A DNA stretch of 64,000 nt from Dysgonamonadaceae bacterium (GTDB lineage: Bacteria > Bacteroidota > Bacteroidia > Bacteroidales > Azobacteroidaceae): the NCBI GenBank assembly GCA_031260045.1, contig JAIRKO010000054.1, positions 62,001 to 126,000 on the forward strand. The letters run 5' to 3'. The notes below the pieces were generated by a model. That model was not told where the DNA came from and ran no database searches. It saw nothing but the letters and a program-made list of their open reading frames with translations. A program made the position numbers and the translations under genes. Positions 43,492 to 54,521 of the stretch are shown here, piece after piece. Each line of letters opens with the position of its first letter. The first letter of the stretch is position 1.

Positions 43492-43713
43492 TCATTTTTT
43501 CCAATTTACATCTATCTCTTCCATAATCCGTTCTGTTTCCCTCAAAACGGTAATAATCCGCTGATAATGACGCACATCGTAAAAACCAAGTTTTCTACCT
43601 TTGCGGTCTTTCAGCCATTTTTGGGCGGGCTGACAGCCGCCGATGTAAAAATTCCATGCCGATAATGGCACGTTGTCGAAATATTGGTTTTCGTTGATAA
43701 AAACACGGGTGGC
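43492..43713 (-). pseudogene. C-terminal remnant of a type ISP restriction-modification enzyme
   Basis: The minus strand encodes TRVFINENQYFDNVPLSAWN, FYIGGCQPAQKWLKDRKGRK and YDVRHYQRIITVLRETERIM then EEIDVNWKK before the stop. This closely matches the end of LlaBIII-like type ISP enzymes, where the last segment (NxxQYFxNVPxxxWxFYIGG and QKWLKDRKGR) belongs to the target-recognition region. Everything upstream is missing; the remnant abuts the decayed IS5 transposase, which probably replaced or truncated it. It cannot be functional. Confidence 0.75.
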
Positions 43714-43734
43714 GTGTAGGGGCAAGGCATCCGC

Positions 43735-44448
43735 CATCAAACACGGTCGAGGCGGGTCGCTCGTCGAAGCTATGCATTGAGGATATGCTATTTGCCGCGC
43801 TCGGGTATTTACGGGAGTACCGCACGTATGCACACATTGCTGCCGACTTCGGCATTGCTGAAAGCAACCTGTTCCGCACGGTCAGGTGGGTTGGAAATAC
43901 CTGATAAAAGATGGGCGTTTTCATTTGCCCTGCAAGAAAGCGTTAGTGAAAAATGATGTACAATACGAAGCAGTGTTGGTTGACCCCACCGAAACGCCGT
44001 GCGAGCGCCCTAAAAAACAGCGAAAATGGTACAGCGGCAAGAAAAAACAGCACACAATGAAAACGCAGGGTCAGTAGATAAAACGAGCAGGCGCATCCTC
44101 TGCATGGCATTTTCGGAGGGTAGAAAGCATGATTTCAAGCTGCTTTGCGAATCGAAAACGTACTTTACCAAAACCACTATAGTCAAAACCAACACTGGCT
44201 ATGCTGGCATAAGAAAACTACGTTTGAACTCGGAATTACCGCGCAAGAAATCAAAATTTCATCCGCTGTTGAGGGAAGAAAAGCGCGAAAACAGGGCTAT
44301 CGCACGCACACGAGTACTAAATGAATATGCCATCGGCTTTGTCAAACGATTTCGTATTCTCTCCGAACGTTACCGCAACCGGCGTAAACGATTCGGTCTG
44401 CGCTTCAATCTAATTGCCGCAATTTGTAATCTCGAATTGGCTACTTAG
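43735..44448 (+). pseudogene. Decayed IS5-family transposase
   Basis: Four frame pieces make one transposase. SKLCIEDMLFAALGYLREYR then TYAHIAADFGIAESNLFRTV (43764-43904) ends in a frameshift. YLIKDGRFHLPCKKALVKND then LVDPTETPCERPKKQRKWYS follows to 44077. After another shift comes DKTSRRILCMAFSEGRKHDF to the end RNRRKRFGLRFNLIAAICNL. The N-terminal 70 or so residues are missing. The second catalytic Asp (usually DTGY) is Asn in KTNTGYAGI. The element is dead. Terminal inverted repeats were not found. Confidence 0.85.
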
Positions 44449-44478
44449 TTTCGCAAGAGGTCTAATAAATATTTTATC

Positions 44479-44590
44479 ATGGCAAATAGGATGTGCCAAA
44501 AAGTGGCGCGGGAGTTGATTTAAATGCCGCCCTTTCGAGGAAACGATAAAAGATACGGTAACGTGGTTGAAAGCGGAAGGGAAAATTTAA
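44479..44590 (+). pseudogene. C-terminal remnant of an NAD-dependent epimerase/dehydratase
   Basis: One frame reads FKCRPFEETIKDTVTWLKAE then GKI and stops at 44590. This is the typical end (PRPxEETIxDTVxWLxxEGKI) of dihydroflavonol-reductase-like epimerases. A short upstream frame (MANRMCQKVARELI) is out of phase. The remnant lies just after the dead transposase, which suggests deletion or insertion damage. Confidence 0.55.
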
Positions 44591-44673
44591 ATACACCACC
44601 TTAAATCCGCAAAGATTTTTACAACTCTGTGATTTCTCCGTGTAATAAATTACACAGAGATTTGGATTTTCAA

Positions 44674-45801
44674 TTACATATCAAACCCTTTTGTTAATTC
44701 TAATATTTTCGTTATTTCCTCTTTGAAAATATTAGCCATTTCGCCGTTTTTAATAGCAATCATTGCCTCTTTTCCCCAGTAAGAATATGTTGGAAATGGG
44801 TTCCATACCCAGTTATCGTTTTTTCTCGCAAAAAATGGTTTCAATTTCTCAAAAGTTTCGTCTTTTCTGATGTCACCTATGTGATTAACCCCAATAATGA
44901 AATTAGCAAGACCTCTTGTTTCAAATTCAAATCCGATTTTAAAAGTTTTCCATTTGGGATTCATTATTTGAAAGTCTGACAAAGATTCATTAACTCTGTC
45001 ATATTCCTCCGATACATTACTCAATCCCAATTCCTTACATATTTCAGATAGTTGAGGTAAAAAGATTTTATTGATTAAATAATTCTTTAAATAAGTTAAA
45101 TTATCGGCAATAATAAATGTAGATTCTATATTCTTTGATAAAACATCTACAATTTCTTCTATATTTTTCGTACTCATATCTTGATTTGTTAATGATTTTA
45201 AATGATTAATATATTGATTTATAGTTTCTCTTACCATCGGAAAATGCACCCCAATACAAACACATTTTTCTAACCAAGTAATTATGTTTGTTTGATAAGA
45301 AATGGATTTATAATCAACACCTTCACTACTTTGTTTAGTTGCTTCGTTACCCCCTAAAGTAAGATAGAAAATTTGATATTTGCTTTCGCCGTATTCTTTT
45401 GAGGCAAATATTTTATATCTTTTTAGTTGCTCCCATTGGTCTGCTGCATAAATTTTATTTTCAATGATAATAGCGTGATTTTCATTGTCTTTTATCAAAA
45501 TATCTATTCGCCCTTCGTTTACAGAATATTCTGTAAATACATTCGCTTTTTCGATTTTGAAATTCTGTTTTATATCATCATTACAAAACATTTCAACAAA
45601 ACATTTGAGTAATTTTGACTTTAAACCATGCGTTCCGTTTGGATTAAGAAATTCAGCGAGAATTGCAGAATGAGTATTTTCATAATGATTTACACCACAA
45701 ATTTTGAACATATTGAATCTACCCCCAAAAGCGTCCAATATTTCTGCATTTTTTTTGCTTATGATAGCAATTTGATTGAGTAAATTTCTAATATTATCCA
45801 T
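44674..45801 (-). CDS. PD-(D/E)XK nuclease superfamily protein (PDDEXK_4 type)
   Basis: The 375-residue protein has the family opening NHYENTHSAILAEFLNPNGT then HGLKSKLL and the catalytic core GRIDILIKDNENHAIIIENK then IYAADQWEQLKRY, in which the Asp and the ENK supply the PD-(D/E)XK site. The C-terminal half is less conserved. Start 45801 (MDNIRNLLNQ) is supported by an AAAGGAGA ribosome site; an upstream ATG at 45834 is less likely. Such nucleases occur in defence and mobile contexts, and this one sits beside restriction and IS remnants. A defence role is inferred only. Confidence 0.8.
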   Translation of the reverse strand: MDNIRNLLNQIAIISKKNAEILDAFGGRFNMFKICGVNHYENTHSAILAEFLNPNGTHGLKSKLLKCFVEMFCNDDIKQNFKIEKANVFTEYSVNEGRIDILIKDNENHAIIIENKIYAADQWEQLKRYKIFASKEYGESKYQIFYLTLGGNEATKQSSEGVDYKSISYQTNIITWLEKCVCIGVHFPMVRETINQYINHLKSLTNQDMSTKNIEEIVDVLSKNIESTFIIADNLTYLKNYLINKIFLPQLSEICKELGLSNVSEEYDRVNESLSDFQIMNPKWKTFKIGFEFETRGLANFIIGVNHIGDIRKDETFEKLKPFFARKNDNWVWNPFPTYSYWGKEAMIAIKNGEMANIFKEEITKILELTKGFDM

Positions 45802-45900
45802 AATTCTCCTTTCTTTCTCCTCGCCTCCACACACCGCTTGATTATTTCCGTATCAATGCTCTGCAAAACCCAAAAATCAATCCGCAAATCTTCTTTCAAA

Positions 45901-45939
45901 ACAAAATAAAAAACACTTGATAATTAATAAATTATCAAG
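45901..45939 (-). terminator. Terminator of tRNA-Asp
   Basis: Read leftwards, CTTGATAATT and AATTATCAAG form a perfect 10-bp stem with a TATT loop, followed by TGTTTTTTATTTTG. It lies directly after the tRNA 3' end. Confidence 0.88.
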
Positions 45940-45947
45940 CGTTCCGG

Positions 45948-46021
45948 CGGTATGGACGGGACTCGAACCCGCGACCCCATGCGTGACAGGCATGTATTCT
46001 AACCAGCTGAACTACCACACC
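45948..46021 (-). tRNA. tRNA-Asp (GUC)
   Basis: Minus-strand cloverleaf: acceptor GGTGTGG / CCATACC, D arm GTTC...GAAT, anticodon loop CTGTCAC (anticodon GUC), T arm CGGG-TTCGAGT-CCCG region, discriminator G as expected for Asp. Confidence 0.93.
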
Positions 46022-46223
46022 ATTTCTTAAATGCGGTTGCGAAGGTACAGCATTTTTTTTACTCCCACAACTTTTTTGCCAGGATTTTTTATCCGCTTTC
46101 CCATGACGAATATGGTTTTGCAAAAACATTCTTTGCATCAAGATCGGCGATCGGGTTATCTTCGTAAAATTCGCTGTTCCTTGTACATTTTCTATTTTTC
46201 GGCATATCAAAAGAGATTTTTCG

Positions 46224-46231
46224 TATATTTG
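46224..46231 (+). promoter_or_regulatory. TATATTTG promoter element of mutS
   Basis: TATATTTG lies 44 bases before the mutS ATG. Confidence 0.6.
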
Positions 46232-46275
46232 CATACGATATTCGGCAGTAAATATAACAAAAACCCTGAAACGGA

Positions 46276-48885
46276 ATGCGCAAAGGAATCGTCGAAACTC
46301 CCCTGATGAAACAGTACATCGAGATAAAATCCAAACATCCCGATGCTATTCTGTTGTTTCGTGTGGGAGATTTTTATGAAACTTTTGCGGACGATGCGAT
46401 TACAAGCGCCGAAATTCTGGGTATTACACTCACACGCAGGGCTAACGGTCCGTCGCAGTTTGTGGAACTTGCCGGATTTCCCCATCACGCTCTGGATACT
46501 TATTTGCCTAAATTAGTGAGGGCGGGAAAACGGGTTGCCATTTGCGACCAACTGGAAAACCCGAAATTAACCAAAAAATTGGTCAAACGGGGAATTACCG
46601 AATTGGTTACTCCCGGCGTTTCCATTAGCGATAACTTATTAAATCACAAGGAAAATAATTTTCTCGCCGCAGTGCATTTGAATAAAAATGTCTGCGGCGT
46701 CGCTTTTTTCGACATTTCCACAGGTGAATTTTTGACCGCCGAAGGTTCAAAGGATTACATCGACAAGTTGATTAACAACTTCGCGCCCAAAGAGGTTTTG
46801 ATAGACCGGAATAAACGCAAGCAATTCGGCGAAACGTTTGACGGCAAACTGACGACTTTCGAGATGGACGACTGGATTTTCACGGAAGACACAGCCAAAG
46901 CCCGTTTGCTGAAACAGTTTGAAACCCAAAACCTGAAAGGGTTCGGTATTCAGCAGTTGAGAAACGGGATCGTCGCCGCCGGCGCTATCCTGTATTACCT
47001 TGATTTGACGCAGCATACGCAAATCGCACATGTTACCTCCATTTCCCGCATCGAAGAAGACCGTTATGTCCGTCTAGACCGCTTCACGGTTCGCAGCCTT
47101 GAGTTGCTGGAACCGATGAACGAGGGCGGGAAATCGCTCCTTGACGTCCTCGACAAAACCGCTACGCCCATGGGCGCACGCCTGCTGAAACGTTGGATTG
47201 TTTTCCCCCTGAGAGACGCCAAACAAATCGAAAACAGGCTTTCGGTTGTCGAATATTTTTTCCAAAAACCCGAATTGAAGGAAATATTAGAAAAACAGTT
47301 TGCCTTGATTGGCGATTTGGAACGGATTATTTCCAAAGTTGCCGTCGGGCGCGTTAATCCAAGGGAAGTTATGCAGCTGAAAGTCGCTTTGAAAGCCATT
47401 GAACCGGTTAAGCAGGTTTGCTTGCAGGCGGATAATTTCAATCTGCAAAAAATAGGCGAACAGTTGAATCTCTGCGAGTTGATCCGAAACAAACTGGAGC
47501 GGGAAATAGCGCCCGATCCCCCAGCCCTGCTGAACAGAGGGAATGTGATTGCCAAAGGCGTCCATGAAGAACTTGATCGCCTGCGCGAAATCGCTTATTC
47601 GGGGAAAGATTATCTGTTGCAAATCCAGCAGCGGGAAAGCGAGACTACGGGAATCCCGTCGTTGAAAGTGAGTTACAACAACGTTTTCGGCTATTACATC
47701 GAAGTCCGAAACACGCATAAAGACAAGGTTCCGCCGGGTTGGATACGAAAACAAACCTTGACGCAAGCCGAAAGATACGTTACCGAAGAACTAAAAATTT
47801 ATGAAGAAAAAATACTGGGCGCCGAGGATAAAATCATCGAACTGGAAACAAAACTTTTCGGTGAACTTGTATCGGAACTGATGGAATATATCGCTCCTGT
47901 CAAGGCAAACGCTCATCTGATCGCTCGTATCGACTGCCTGCTGTCGCTGGCAAAGACGGCGCAGCGCAACAAATACATCCGCCCGCAAATCAATGAGGAT
48001 AACGTATTGGAAATTAAATCCGGACGCCATCCGGTCATTGAAACGCAACTGCCTGCGGACGAACCGTATATTCCCAACGATATTTACTTGGACGACAAAA
48101 AGCAGCAAATCATTATCATCACCGGTCCGAATATGGCAGGGAAATCGGCTTTGCTGCGGCAAACCGCTCTGATTACCCTGATGGCGCAAATCGGGTCGTT
48201 TGTCCCTGCGGAATCGGCGGTCATCGGACTTGTGGATAAAATCTTCACTCGCGTGGGCGCAAGTGATAATATTTCCCTTGGGGAATCTACTTTTATGGTG
48301 GAAATGAACGAGGCAGCCAACATTTTGAACAACCTTTCCGCAAAGAGCCTGATTCTTTTCGATGAACTGGGGCGCGGCACGTCGACCTACGACGGGATTT
48401 CCATCGCTTGGGCGATTGTCGAACATATTCACGAGCATCCGAAAGGGGCGGCAAAAACGCTTTTTGCCACTCATTACCACGAGTTAAACGAGATGGAAAA
48501 ATCGTTCAAACGGATTAAAAATTACAATGTTTCCGTTAAGGAAGAAAACAACAGGGTGGTTTTCTTGCGGAAACTGGCGCGGGGCGGGAGTGAACACAGT
48601 TTCGGCATCCATGTGGCGAAAATGGCAGGAATGCCGCAAAGCATTGTAAAACGCGCCGGCGAAATTCTTGCACAATTAGAAACGGACAATCGCCAGTCGG
48701 GCATTGCCAAGCCGGTGGAACTGTCGTCCGCGCGGGAGGGTTACCAACTGAATTTTTTCCATCTGGACGACCCCGTACTTTCCCAAGTTCGCGACGAAAT
48801 AAACCATTTGGATATAAACAATTTAACACCGATAGAGGCGCTGAATAAATTGAGCGAAATTAAACGGATTGTGAAAGGTGAATAG
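46276..48885 (+). CDS. mutS: DNA mismatch repair protein MutS
   Basis: The 869-residue protein binds mismatches and starts repair with MutL. The mismatch-reading motif [10 protein letters not shown] (Phe33 and Glu35) is present. The lever and clamp regions follow. The ATPase has Walker [15 protein letters not shown] (about residue 616), the ABC signature region [16 protein letters not shown], Walker [17 protein letters not shown] and the His switch [11 protein letters not shown]. Full length and intact. An active MutS matters for the nearby G tracts, since mismatch repair limits slippage. Confidence 0.97.
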   Translation: MRKGIVETPLMKQYIEIKSKHPDAILLFRVGDFYETFADDAITSAEILGITLTRRANGPSQFVELAGFPHHALDTYLPKLVRAGKRVAICDQLENPKLTKKLVKRGITELVTPGVSISDNLLNHKENNFLAAVHLNKNVCGVAFFDISTGEFLTAEGSKDYIDKLINNFAPKEVLIDRNKRKQFGETFDGKLTTFEMDDWIFTEDTAKARLLKQFETQNLKGFGIQQLRNGIVAAGAILYYLDLTQHTQIAHVTSISRIEEDRYVRLDRFTVRSLELLEPMNEGGKSLLDVLDKTATPMGARLLKRWIVFPLRDAKQIENRLSVVEYFFQKPELKEILEKQFALIGDLERIISKVAVGRVNPREVMQLKVALKAIEPVKQVCLQADNFNLQKIGEQLNLCELIRNKLEREIAPDPPALLNRGNVIAKGVHEELDRLREIAYSGKDYLLQIQQRESETTGIPSLKVSYNNVFGYYIEVRNTHKDKVPPGWIRKQTLTQAERYVTEELKIYEEKILGAEDKIIELETKLFGELVSELMEYIAPVKANAHLIARIDCLLSLAKTAQRNKYIRPQINEDNVLEIKSGRHPVIETQLPADEPYIPNDIYLDDKKQQIIIITGPNMAGKSALLRQTALITLMAQIGSFVPAESAVIGLVDKIFTRVGASDNISLGESTFMVEMNEAANILNNLSAKSLILFDELGRGTSTYDGISIAWAIVEHIHEHPKGAAKTLFATHYHELNEMEKSFKRIKNYNVSVKEENNRVVFLRKLARGGSEHSFGIHVAKMAGMPQSIVKRAGEILAQLETDNRQSGIAKPVELSSAREGYQLNFFHLDDPVLSQVRDEINHLDINNLTPIEALNKLSEIKRIVKGE

Positions 48886-48900
48886 CCCAGCAAACATTTT

Positions 48901-49515
48901 TTATTCTCCAAAAAGCGATGGAAAAATTCCGTCCGTATCCGGCAAAAGCCTGAAACTCATTCGATGATAAGGCGTAACGCCGATTTCGGCAATCGCCCGC
49001 CGGTGCTTCCGCGTCGGATAACCTTTATTATTATTCCAGTCGTATTGCGGAAATTCTTCATGCAGACGAAGCATATATTCGTCGCGGTGCGTTTTTGCCA
49101 AAACGGAAGCGGCGGCGATGGAAAGGTATTTGCCGTCGCCTTTTACGATGGTTGTATGCGGAATGTCTTTGTATTTTTTGAAACGGTTGCCGTCAACCAA
49201 CAAATGTTGCGGACAAAAGTGCAATTGGTCTAATGCTCTGTGCATGGCAAGTATGGATGCATTGAGAATGTTTATTTTATCTATTTCTTCAGCTGATACG
49301 GTTCCTATCGCCCAAGCCAAAGCCGTTTTTTCAATCTCCGGGCGCAAAGCGTCGCGCTGTTTTTCGGATAATTGTTTGGAATCGTTCAATTCTTCACATT
49401 CAAAATCCGACGGAAGGATAACGGCTGCCGCAAAAACCGCACCGGCGAGGCAACCTCGCCCGGCTTCGTCGCAACCGGCTTCAATCAGGTTTTTATTTAG
49501 GTAAGGCAGGAGCAT
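48901..49515 (-). CDS. rnhB: Ribonuclease HII
   Basis: The 204-residue enzyme removes RNA from RNA-DNA hybrids, including misinserted ribonucleotides. The DEDD site is seen: [48 protein letters not shown] and [16 protein letters not shown]. It converges on mutS and follows fusA on the same strand after a terminator. Confidence 0.95.
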   Translation of the reverse strand: MLLPYLNKNLIEAGCDEAGRGCLAGAVFAAAVILPSDFECEELNDSKQLSEKQRDALRPEIEKTALAWAIGTVSAEEIDKINILNASILAMHRALDQLHFCPQHLLVDGNRFKKYKDIPHTTIVKGDGKYLSIAAASVLAKTHRDEYMLRLHEEFPQYDWNNNKGYPTRKHRRAIAEIGVTPYHRMSFRLLPDTDGIFPSLFGE

Positions 49516-49535
49516 TTTATTTTTTGCATATTCCT

Positions 49536-49572
49536 AAAAAAAGCGAAAATGGAAACTCCCTTCTCGCTTTTT
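49536..49572 (-). terminator. Terminator after fusA
   Basis: Read leftwards AAAAAGCGA and TCGCTTTTT form a stem with an inner GGGA/TCC pairing, ending in seven Ts. It separates fusA from rnhB. Confidence 0.75.
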
Positions 49573-49603
49573 AATATACACTTACACGTTATTTTGAAAT
49601 GTT

Positions 49604-51733
49604 TTACTTTATCAAATCAACCCTGCCTTTCACCTCCGTCAATACCGCGCGCGCAATCGAAGGGGAAACTTCTTCGTAATGCGAGAACGACATGGCGCTT
49701 GTAGCGCGTCCCGAAGTAATCGTGCGCAAAGAGGTTACATAACCGAACATTTCCGAAAGCGGCGCAAGGGCTTTCACAATTCTCGCACCTGTGCGGTTGG
49801 TATCCATGCCTTCGATTTGTCCACGTCGTTTGTTCAAATCGCCGATAACATCGCCCATATTTTCTTCCGGCGTAATCACTTCGATACGCATAATCGGCTC
49901 TTTCAAAACCGGGGCGGCTTTTTCACAAGCGCTTTTGAACGCCTGCATCGCACAGATTTCAAATGACAACTGGTCGGAATCCACCGGATGATACGAACCG
50001 TCGATAACAGTTACTTTCAAACCGTCTAAGGCATAGCCGGCTAACACCCCGTTTTTCATCGCGCGTTGGAAACCTTTCTGGATGGAAGGGATATATTCTT
50101 TCGGGATATTCCCGCCTTTTACTTCGTCTTCAAATTGCAAATCGTCTTCAAAAGCGGCATCTTTAGGCTCAACGCGAATAATCATATCGGCAAATTTACC
50201 GCGACCGCCGGTTTGTTTCTTATAAACTTCGCGCAATTCCACCACTTGGGTAATCGCTTCCTTGTAAGATACCTGCGGACGCCCCTGATTACATTCCACC
50301 TTAAATTCACGTTTCAGGCGGTCGATAATGATTTCCAAATGGAGTTCGCCCATCCCCGAAATAACGGTTTGACCGGTTTCTTCATCGGTTTTTACGGTAA
50401 AAGTCGGATCTTCTTCCGCCAACTTACCCAAGCCGATGCCTAATTTATCCAAATCCTTTTGCGTTTTCGGTTCGACGGCAATTCCGATAACCGGTTCGGG
50501 GAAATCCATAGATTCCAGCACTATCGGGTGATTTTCGTCGCACAAAGTATCGCCGGTACGAATATCTTTAAATCCGACCCCCGCGCCGATGTCCCCGCAA
50601 CCAATAAATTCTTTCGGATTTTGCTTGTTGGAGTGCATCTGGAAAAGGCGGGAAATACGTTCTTTTTTGCCCGAACGAGTATTATAAACATAAGAACCGG
50701 CGTCAAGGTCGCCCGAATAAACGCGGAAAAAACAAAGGCGTCCGACATACGGATCGGTTGCAATCTTGAACGCCAAAGCGCAAAACGGTTCCGAAGAACT
50801 CGGTTTGCGAGTAATTATTTTTTCGGGATCATCCGGGTCTGCGCCTTCAATAGCCGGCGTATCAACCGGACTGGGAAGATAAGCGCAAGCGGCGTCCAAA
50901 AGTGGTTGCACGCCTTTATTCTTAAATGACGAACCGCAAATCATCGGGTTAATTTGCATCGAAAGCGTTCCTTTGCGAAGCGCGGCGTGGATTTCATCTT
51001 CCGTAATAGTTGATGGGTCGTCGAAATATTTTTCCATTAAAGTATCGTCAACTTCCGCCAAAGTTTCGAGCATTTTATCGCGCCATTCCTGCGCTTCGTT
51101 TACAAATTCCGCCGGGATTTCCTCTACAGAATAATCGGCGCCCATTTTTTCGTCGTGCCAATAAAGCGCTTTCATCTTAACCAGGTCAATAATACCCCTG
51201 AAATGTTCTTCAGCGCCGATGGGAATTTGAATTGGACACGGATTTGCGCCCAACACTTTTTTTACTTGGTGAACGACTTCAAAAAAGTTCGCCCCCGAAC
51301 GGTCCATTTTATTCACATACCCAATTCGAGGTACATGATATTTATCAGCCTGCCGCCACACGGTTTCCGATTGCGGTTCAACGCCTCCCACCGCGCAAAA
51401 AGTAGCCACCGCGCCGTCCAGAATACGGAGCGAACGTTCCACTTCGACCGTGAAATCGACATGTCCCGGCGTATCAATCAAATTGATTTTATATGTATCG
51501 CCTGCATATTTCCAGTTGGCGGTTGTTGCCGCAGAAGTGATGGTAATCCCGCGCTCCTGCTCCTGTTCCATCCAGTCCATTGTTGCGGCACCGTCGTGTA
51601 CTTCGCCTATTTTGTGGGTAAGTCCCGTATAATACAAGATACGTTCCGACGTGGTTGTTTTACCGGCATCAATGTGAGCCATGATGCCGAGATTTCGAGT
51701 GAATTTTAATAAGTTATTATCCGAATTTGCCAT
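49604..51733 (-). CDS. fusA: Elongation factor G
   Basis: The 709-residue GTPase drives translocation. G1 [20 protein letters not shown]2 [15 protein letters not shown]3 [17 protein letters not shown] and NKMDRSGAN are visible, with domains II-V following to the end. It is the third gene of rpsL-rpsG-fusA, 212 bases after rpsG with a repeat in between. The usual next gene in Bacteroidetes (rpsJ) is not here. Confidence 0.97.
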   Translation of the reverse strand: MANSDNNLLKFTRNLGIMAHIDAGKTTTSERILYYTGLTHKIGEVHDGAATMDWMEQEQERGITITSAATTANWKYAGDTYKINLIDTPGHVDFTVEVERSLRILDGAVATFCAVGGVEPQSETVWRQADKYHVPRIGYVNKMDRSGANFFEVVHQVKKVLGANPCPIQIPIGAEEHFRGIIDLVKMKALYWHDEKMGADYSVEEIPAEFVNEAQEWRDKMLETLAEVDDTLMEKYFDDPSTITEDEIHAALRKGTLSMQINPMICGSSFKNKGVQPLLDAACAYLPSPVDTPAIEGADPDDPEKIITRKPSSSEPFCALAFKIATDPYVGRLCFFRVYSGDLDAGSYVYNTRSGKKERISRLFQMHSNKQNPKEFIGCGDIGAGVGFKDIRTGDTLCDENHPIVLESMDFPEPVIGIAVEPKTQKDLDKLGIGLGKLAEEDPTFTVKTDEETGQTVISGMGELHLEIIIDRLKREFKVECNQGRPQVSYKEAITQVVELREVYKKQTGGRGKFADMIIRVEPKDAAFEDDLQFEDEVKGGNIPKEYIPSIQKGFQRAMKNGVLAGYALDGLKVTVIDGSYHPVDSDQLSFEICAMQAFKSACEKAAPVLKEPIMRIEVITPEENMGDVIGDLNKRRGQIEGMDTNRTGARIVKALAPLSEMFGYVTSLRTITSGRATSAMSFSHYEEVSPSIARAVLTEVKGRVDLIK

Positions 51734-51792
51734 TACAAAAAAATTTTACCTTTATATAATTCCTTTAAGTATTGTCTAAATTTATAAATCAT

Positions 51793-51850
51793 CCATCATT
51801 GCGGGCGTAGCGTAGCGCAATCCACGACAAAGCGGTGAAGCAATCCAGAT
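51793..51850. repeat. Interspersed repeat, copy I, between rpsG and fusA
   Basis: CATCATTGCGGGCGTAGCGT, then GCGGTGAAGCAATCCAGAT. It has invaded the ribosomal protein operon spacer. Confidence 0.7.
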
Positions 51851-51945
51851 AGATTTATTGTATGATTTATTTGCAAACAATTTTAAAGGAGGCTTTGACA
51901 AAACAAAGTTATTCAGGTGTTGTTTCTATTTATTCAGGGATGGAA

Positions 51946-52422
51946 TTAAAATCTGAAATGCGCAAACGCCCTGTTTGCTTCCGCCATTCTGTGCATATCT
52001 TCTTTCCTTTTGAACGCGCCGCCCTGATTGTTAAACGCATCCACGATTTCAGCCGATAATTTTTCGGACATGGATTTACCCGCTCTTTTGCGGGAAAAAG
52101 CAATCATGTTTTTCATCGAAACCGATTCTTTACGTTCGGGACGAACTTCGGTAGGAACCTGAAACGTTGCGCCGCCAATCCGGCGGGATTTTACTTCCAC
52201 AAGCGGGGTGATATTGTCAAGCGCTTGTTTCCACACCTCAAGGGGAGATTTTTGCTCATTAGGTAATTTCGTCTTTACATTTTCCAATGCAGTATAAAAA
52301 ATGTCGAAAGCAATGCTTTTTTTGCCGTCGTACATTAAGTGGTTTACAAATTTTGTAACCTTCTGATCGCCAAAAACGGGATCGGGTAAGATCCGTCTTC
52401 TCTTTGGTTTAGTTTTTCTCAT
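51946..52422 (-). CDS. rpsG: 30S ribosomal protein S7
   Basis: The 158-residue protein is full length: [57 protein letters not shown] and [20 protein letters not shown] segments. It nucleates the head of the small subunit and, with S12 and EF-G, forms the str cluster. Confidence 0.97.
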   Translation of the reverse strand: MRKTKPKRRRILPDPVFGDQKVTKFVNHLMYDGKKSIAFDIFYTALENVKTKLPNEQKSPLEVWKQALDNITPLVEVKSRRIGGATFQVPTEVRPERKESVSMKNMIAFSRKRAGKSMSEKLSAEIVDAFNNQGGAFKRKEDMHRMAEANRAFAHFRF

Positions 52423-52533
52423 TTTGCTGAAATTTTATTTTAATCGGTTGTTAACTTTCGGTCGCTTCAACAAATTCCTCCGAATTTATTTACTCAACCT
52501 TGATTTATTCAATTGCGAATTTCGCGTTCGTAA

Positions 52534-52938
52534 TTATTTTTTTTCTGCGGCTGCCGGCGCTTTACCGCCTTTCGGACGTTTGGCGCCGTATTTGGATCGC
52601 CTTTGCGTGCGACCGTTTACGCCTGCGGTGTCCAAAGTTCCGCGTATAACGTGATAGCGAACTCCCGGAAGGTCTTTTACACGACCGCCCCTCACCAATA
52701 CGATGGAGTGTTCCTGTAAATTATGACCTTCGCCCGGAATGTAGGCATTCACTTCTTTTGAGCTGGTCAAACGGACGCGGGCTACTTTACGCATGGCAGA
52801 ATTCGGTTTCTTGGGCGTTGTGGTATAAACCCTCACGCACACGCCGCGCCTTTGCGGACACGCATCCAAAGCGGGGGATTTTCCTTTTTCAACCAAAACT
52901 TTCCGTCCTTTTCTTACTAATTGTTGAATTGTGGGCAT
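52534..52938 (-). CDS. rpsL: 30S ribosomal protein S12
   Basis: The 134-residue decoding-centre protein has [37 protein letters not shown] and [20 protein letters not shown]. The residues where streptomycin-resistance changes occur (the Lys in TPKKPN and the Lys in RVKDLPG) are wild type. A short alanine/lysine C-tail follows. First gene of the str cluster; promoter below. Confidence 0.97.
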   Translation of the reverse strand: MPTIQQLVRKGRKVLVEKGKSPALDACPQRRGVCVRVYTTTPKKPNSAMRKVARVRLTSSKEVNAYIPGEGHNLQEHSIVLVRGGRVKDLPGVRYHVIRGTLDTAGVNGRTQRRSKYGAKRPKGGKAPAAAEKK

Positions 52939-52980
52939 TGTTTATTGTTTTATTATTTATTTAATTCCGAAATAGGGCGG

Positions 52981-53010
52981 CAAATTTAGGGATAATTATT
53001 AAAAAAGCAA
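52981..53010 (-). promoter_or_regulatory. Promoter of the rpsL-rpsG-fusA block
   Basis: On the minus strand TTG (53010-53008), a 19-base spacer and TAAATTTG (52988-52981), 42 bases before the rpsL ATG. Confidence 0.65.
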
Positions 53011-53143
53011 CAGATTATTGAAAAAAAAATTACATTTTGCCGTATAAAATTGTACAAAATAGCATCAAAAGGCTTATAAAACGGTGGGGTTCAAAAACCA
53101 TTCATCCCACGCTTACTTTACCAGCAACGCAAAACACCGCGAT

Positions 53144-53233
53144 CATCATTGTGAAGCGCAAAGCGGTGAAGCAATCCGGAATTGCGTTGCGGTTTTCTCT
53201 GAATTGCTTCAGGCTTTGTCTTTGCAACGACGT
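53144..53233. repeat. Interspersed palindromic repeat, copy J
   Basis: CATCATTGTGAAGCGCAAAGCGGTGAAGCAATCCGGA (in parts) pairs with TCTGAATTGCTTCAGGC and TTGCAACGACG. It occupies the middle of the 53011-53260 gap between rpsL and the S41 peptidase gene. Confidence 0.75.
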
Positions 53234-53260
53234 GTACGGCTTTTAACCCCACAGCACCCA

Positions 53261-54337
53261 TTAATCATTATCCCTCAATAATTCCCGCGCTGCCTCAATC
53301 AACGAATCTTTCCCATCCACCGCATCAAGAACTTCCTGATTGATGAAAATATCAGGGTCGATACCAAATTCGATTTGCCGTTTGTCCGCATCAAAATTCG
53401 GGCAAGCCGAAAACCGCACCGACCAGCCGTTGGGCAGTTCGGACGAAAGCGGCAACCCTCCGCCGCCGCCCGTACGGTCGCCCAAAATCCGTACATTCGG
53501 GCAATACCGCATCGCGCTCACAAACTCGTTGGCGGCGCTGAAACATCTCCGGTTGGTCAGCACGACGACCGGTTTCAGGTAGCGCAGTCGCGGCGAGGGT
53601 TCGATGTATTTTTCTTTCAATTCGGAAAAATCATTGTGCTTTTTCCCCGTTTTGTATTGGTAGTAACCCACCAAAGTCCTTTTGTCCAGAAAGCGGGACA
53701 CGAGTTTGTCAACATTGGTCAACGCCCCGCCGCCGTTGTTCCTCACGTCGAAAATAACGCCATTGCAGTCTTTCATTTTATGGATAATGTAGTCCAAATT
53801 GGCGTCGCCAACGGTATTCATAAAACTGCCGTAATATATGTAACCCGTGTTATCGTCCAGAATTTTATACCTGAAACTCCCGGCAATCGCATAATCGGGT
53901 CTTAAATAATTGTTTTCCACCAAATCGGCGTCGAAATTGTCGGGAAAATCTTCAAACCATTTCCAGTAACGCCCCACATCAAAGGGCGTGTAGAGATTGA
54001 CATGCCCGTCTTTCAACTCCTGCAGCATCCGGTTCAAAAGCGCAAACAACGTATCCTGATTCATGGTATCCTTGACTTGCAGGGCATATTCCGCGTGGAT
54101 TTTGTCCCAATCAACTTCCTTGTATTCAAAAAAACAATACCGCTCATCCATGATTTTCCATAACGCTTCAAAATTTCCGCGCGGATTGTTTGGATATTCT
54201 TCTATATTTTCCAGACAGGAAGAAAACAGCAGGGAAAAACACGTAGCTGCGACGGCGCGAAGATACGGAGAAAGCCAATGTAACCTCGTGTTTTTGCGCT
54301 TTTTCGCTTTTGTGTTGATGGGGATTATTTTATTCAT
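53261..54337 (-). CDS. S41-family peptidase, probable lipoprotein
   Basis: The 358-residue protein has a basic N-terminus, a hydrophobic stretch and a lipobox (AVAATCFSLLFSSC), so it is probably anchored to the envelope by Cys. The tail-specific protease core shows GVIFDVRNNGGGALTNVDKL, VLTNRRCFSAANEFVSAM (Ser nucleophile) and ILGDRTGGGGGLP. No PDZ domain is obvious, as in several Bacteroidetes lipoprotein S41 enzymes. Start 54337 (MNKIIPINTKAKKRK) is chosen over 54367. Substrate unknown. Confidence 0.85.
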   Translation of the reverse strand: MNKIIPINTKAKKRKNTRLHWLSPYLRAVAATCFSLLFSSCLENIEEYPNNPRGNFEALWKIMDERYCFFEYKEVDWDKIHAEYALQVKDTMNQDTLFALLNRMLQELKDGHVNLYTPFDVGRYWKWFEDFPDNFDADLVENNYLRPDYAIAGSFRYKILDDNTGYIYYGSFMNTVGDANLDYIIHKMKDCNGVIFDVRNNGGGALTNVDKLVSRFLDKRTLVGYYQYKTGKKHNDFSELKEKYIEPSPRLRYLKPVVVLTNRRCFSAANEFVSAMRYCPNVRILGDRTGGGGGLPLSSELPNGWSVRFSACPNFDADKRQIEFGIDPDIFINQEVLDAVDGKDSLIEAARELLRDND

Positions 54338-54351
54338 ATTATAACAATGTT

Positions 54352-54424
54352 TTCTGGATTGCTGCACCGCTACACGTTTTGCAGGGGATTGCGGGTTTCC
54401 GCTCCGCTACGCCCGCAATGATGG
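54352..54424. repeat. Interspersed palindromic repeat, copy K
   Basis: CTGGATTGCTGCACCGCTAC followed by the second module TTGCAGGGGATTGCGGGTTTCC and CGCCCGCAATGAT. Confidence 0.7.
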
Positions 54425-54521
54425 CGATGAGCGAAACCGTCCCGACATCTCCGAGACGCTTTCGACAGGTTGAGAAACCGTCCTGACGTCTCCGGGAAGC
54501 TTGCGCAATTTGCGCAAATCG

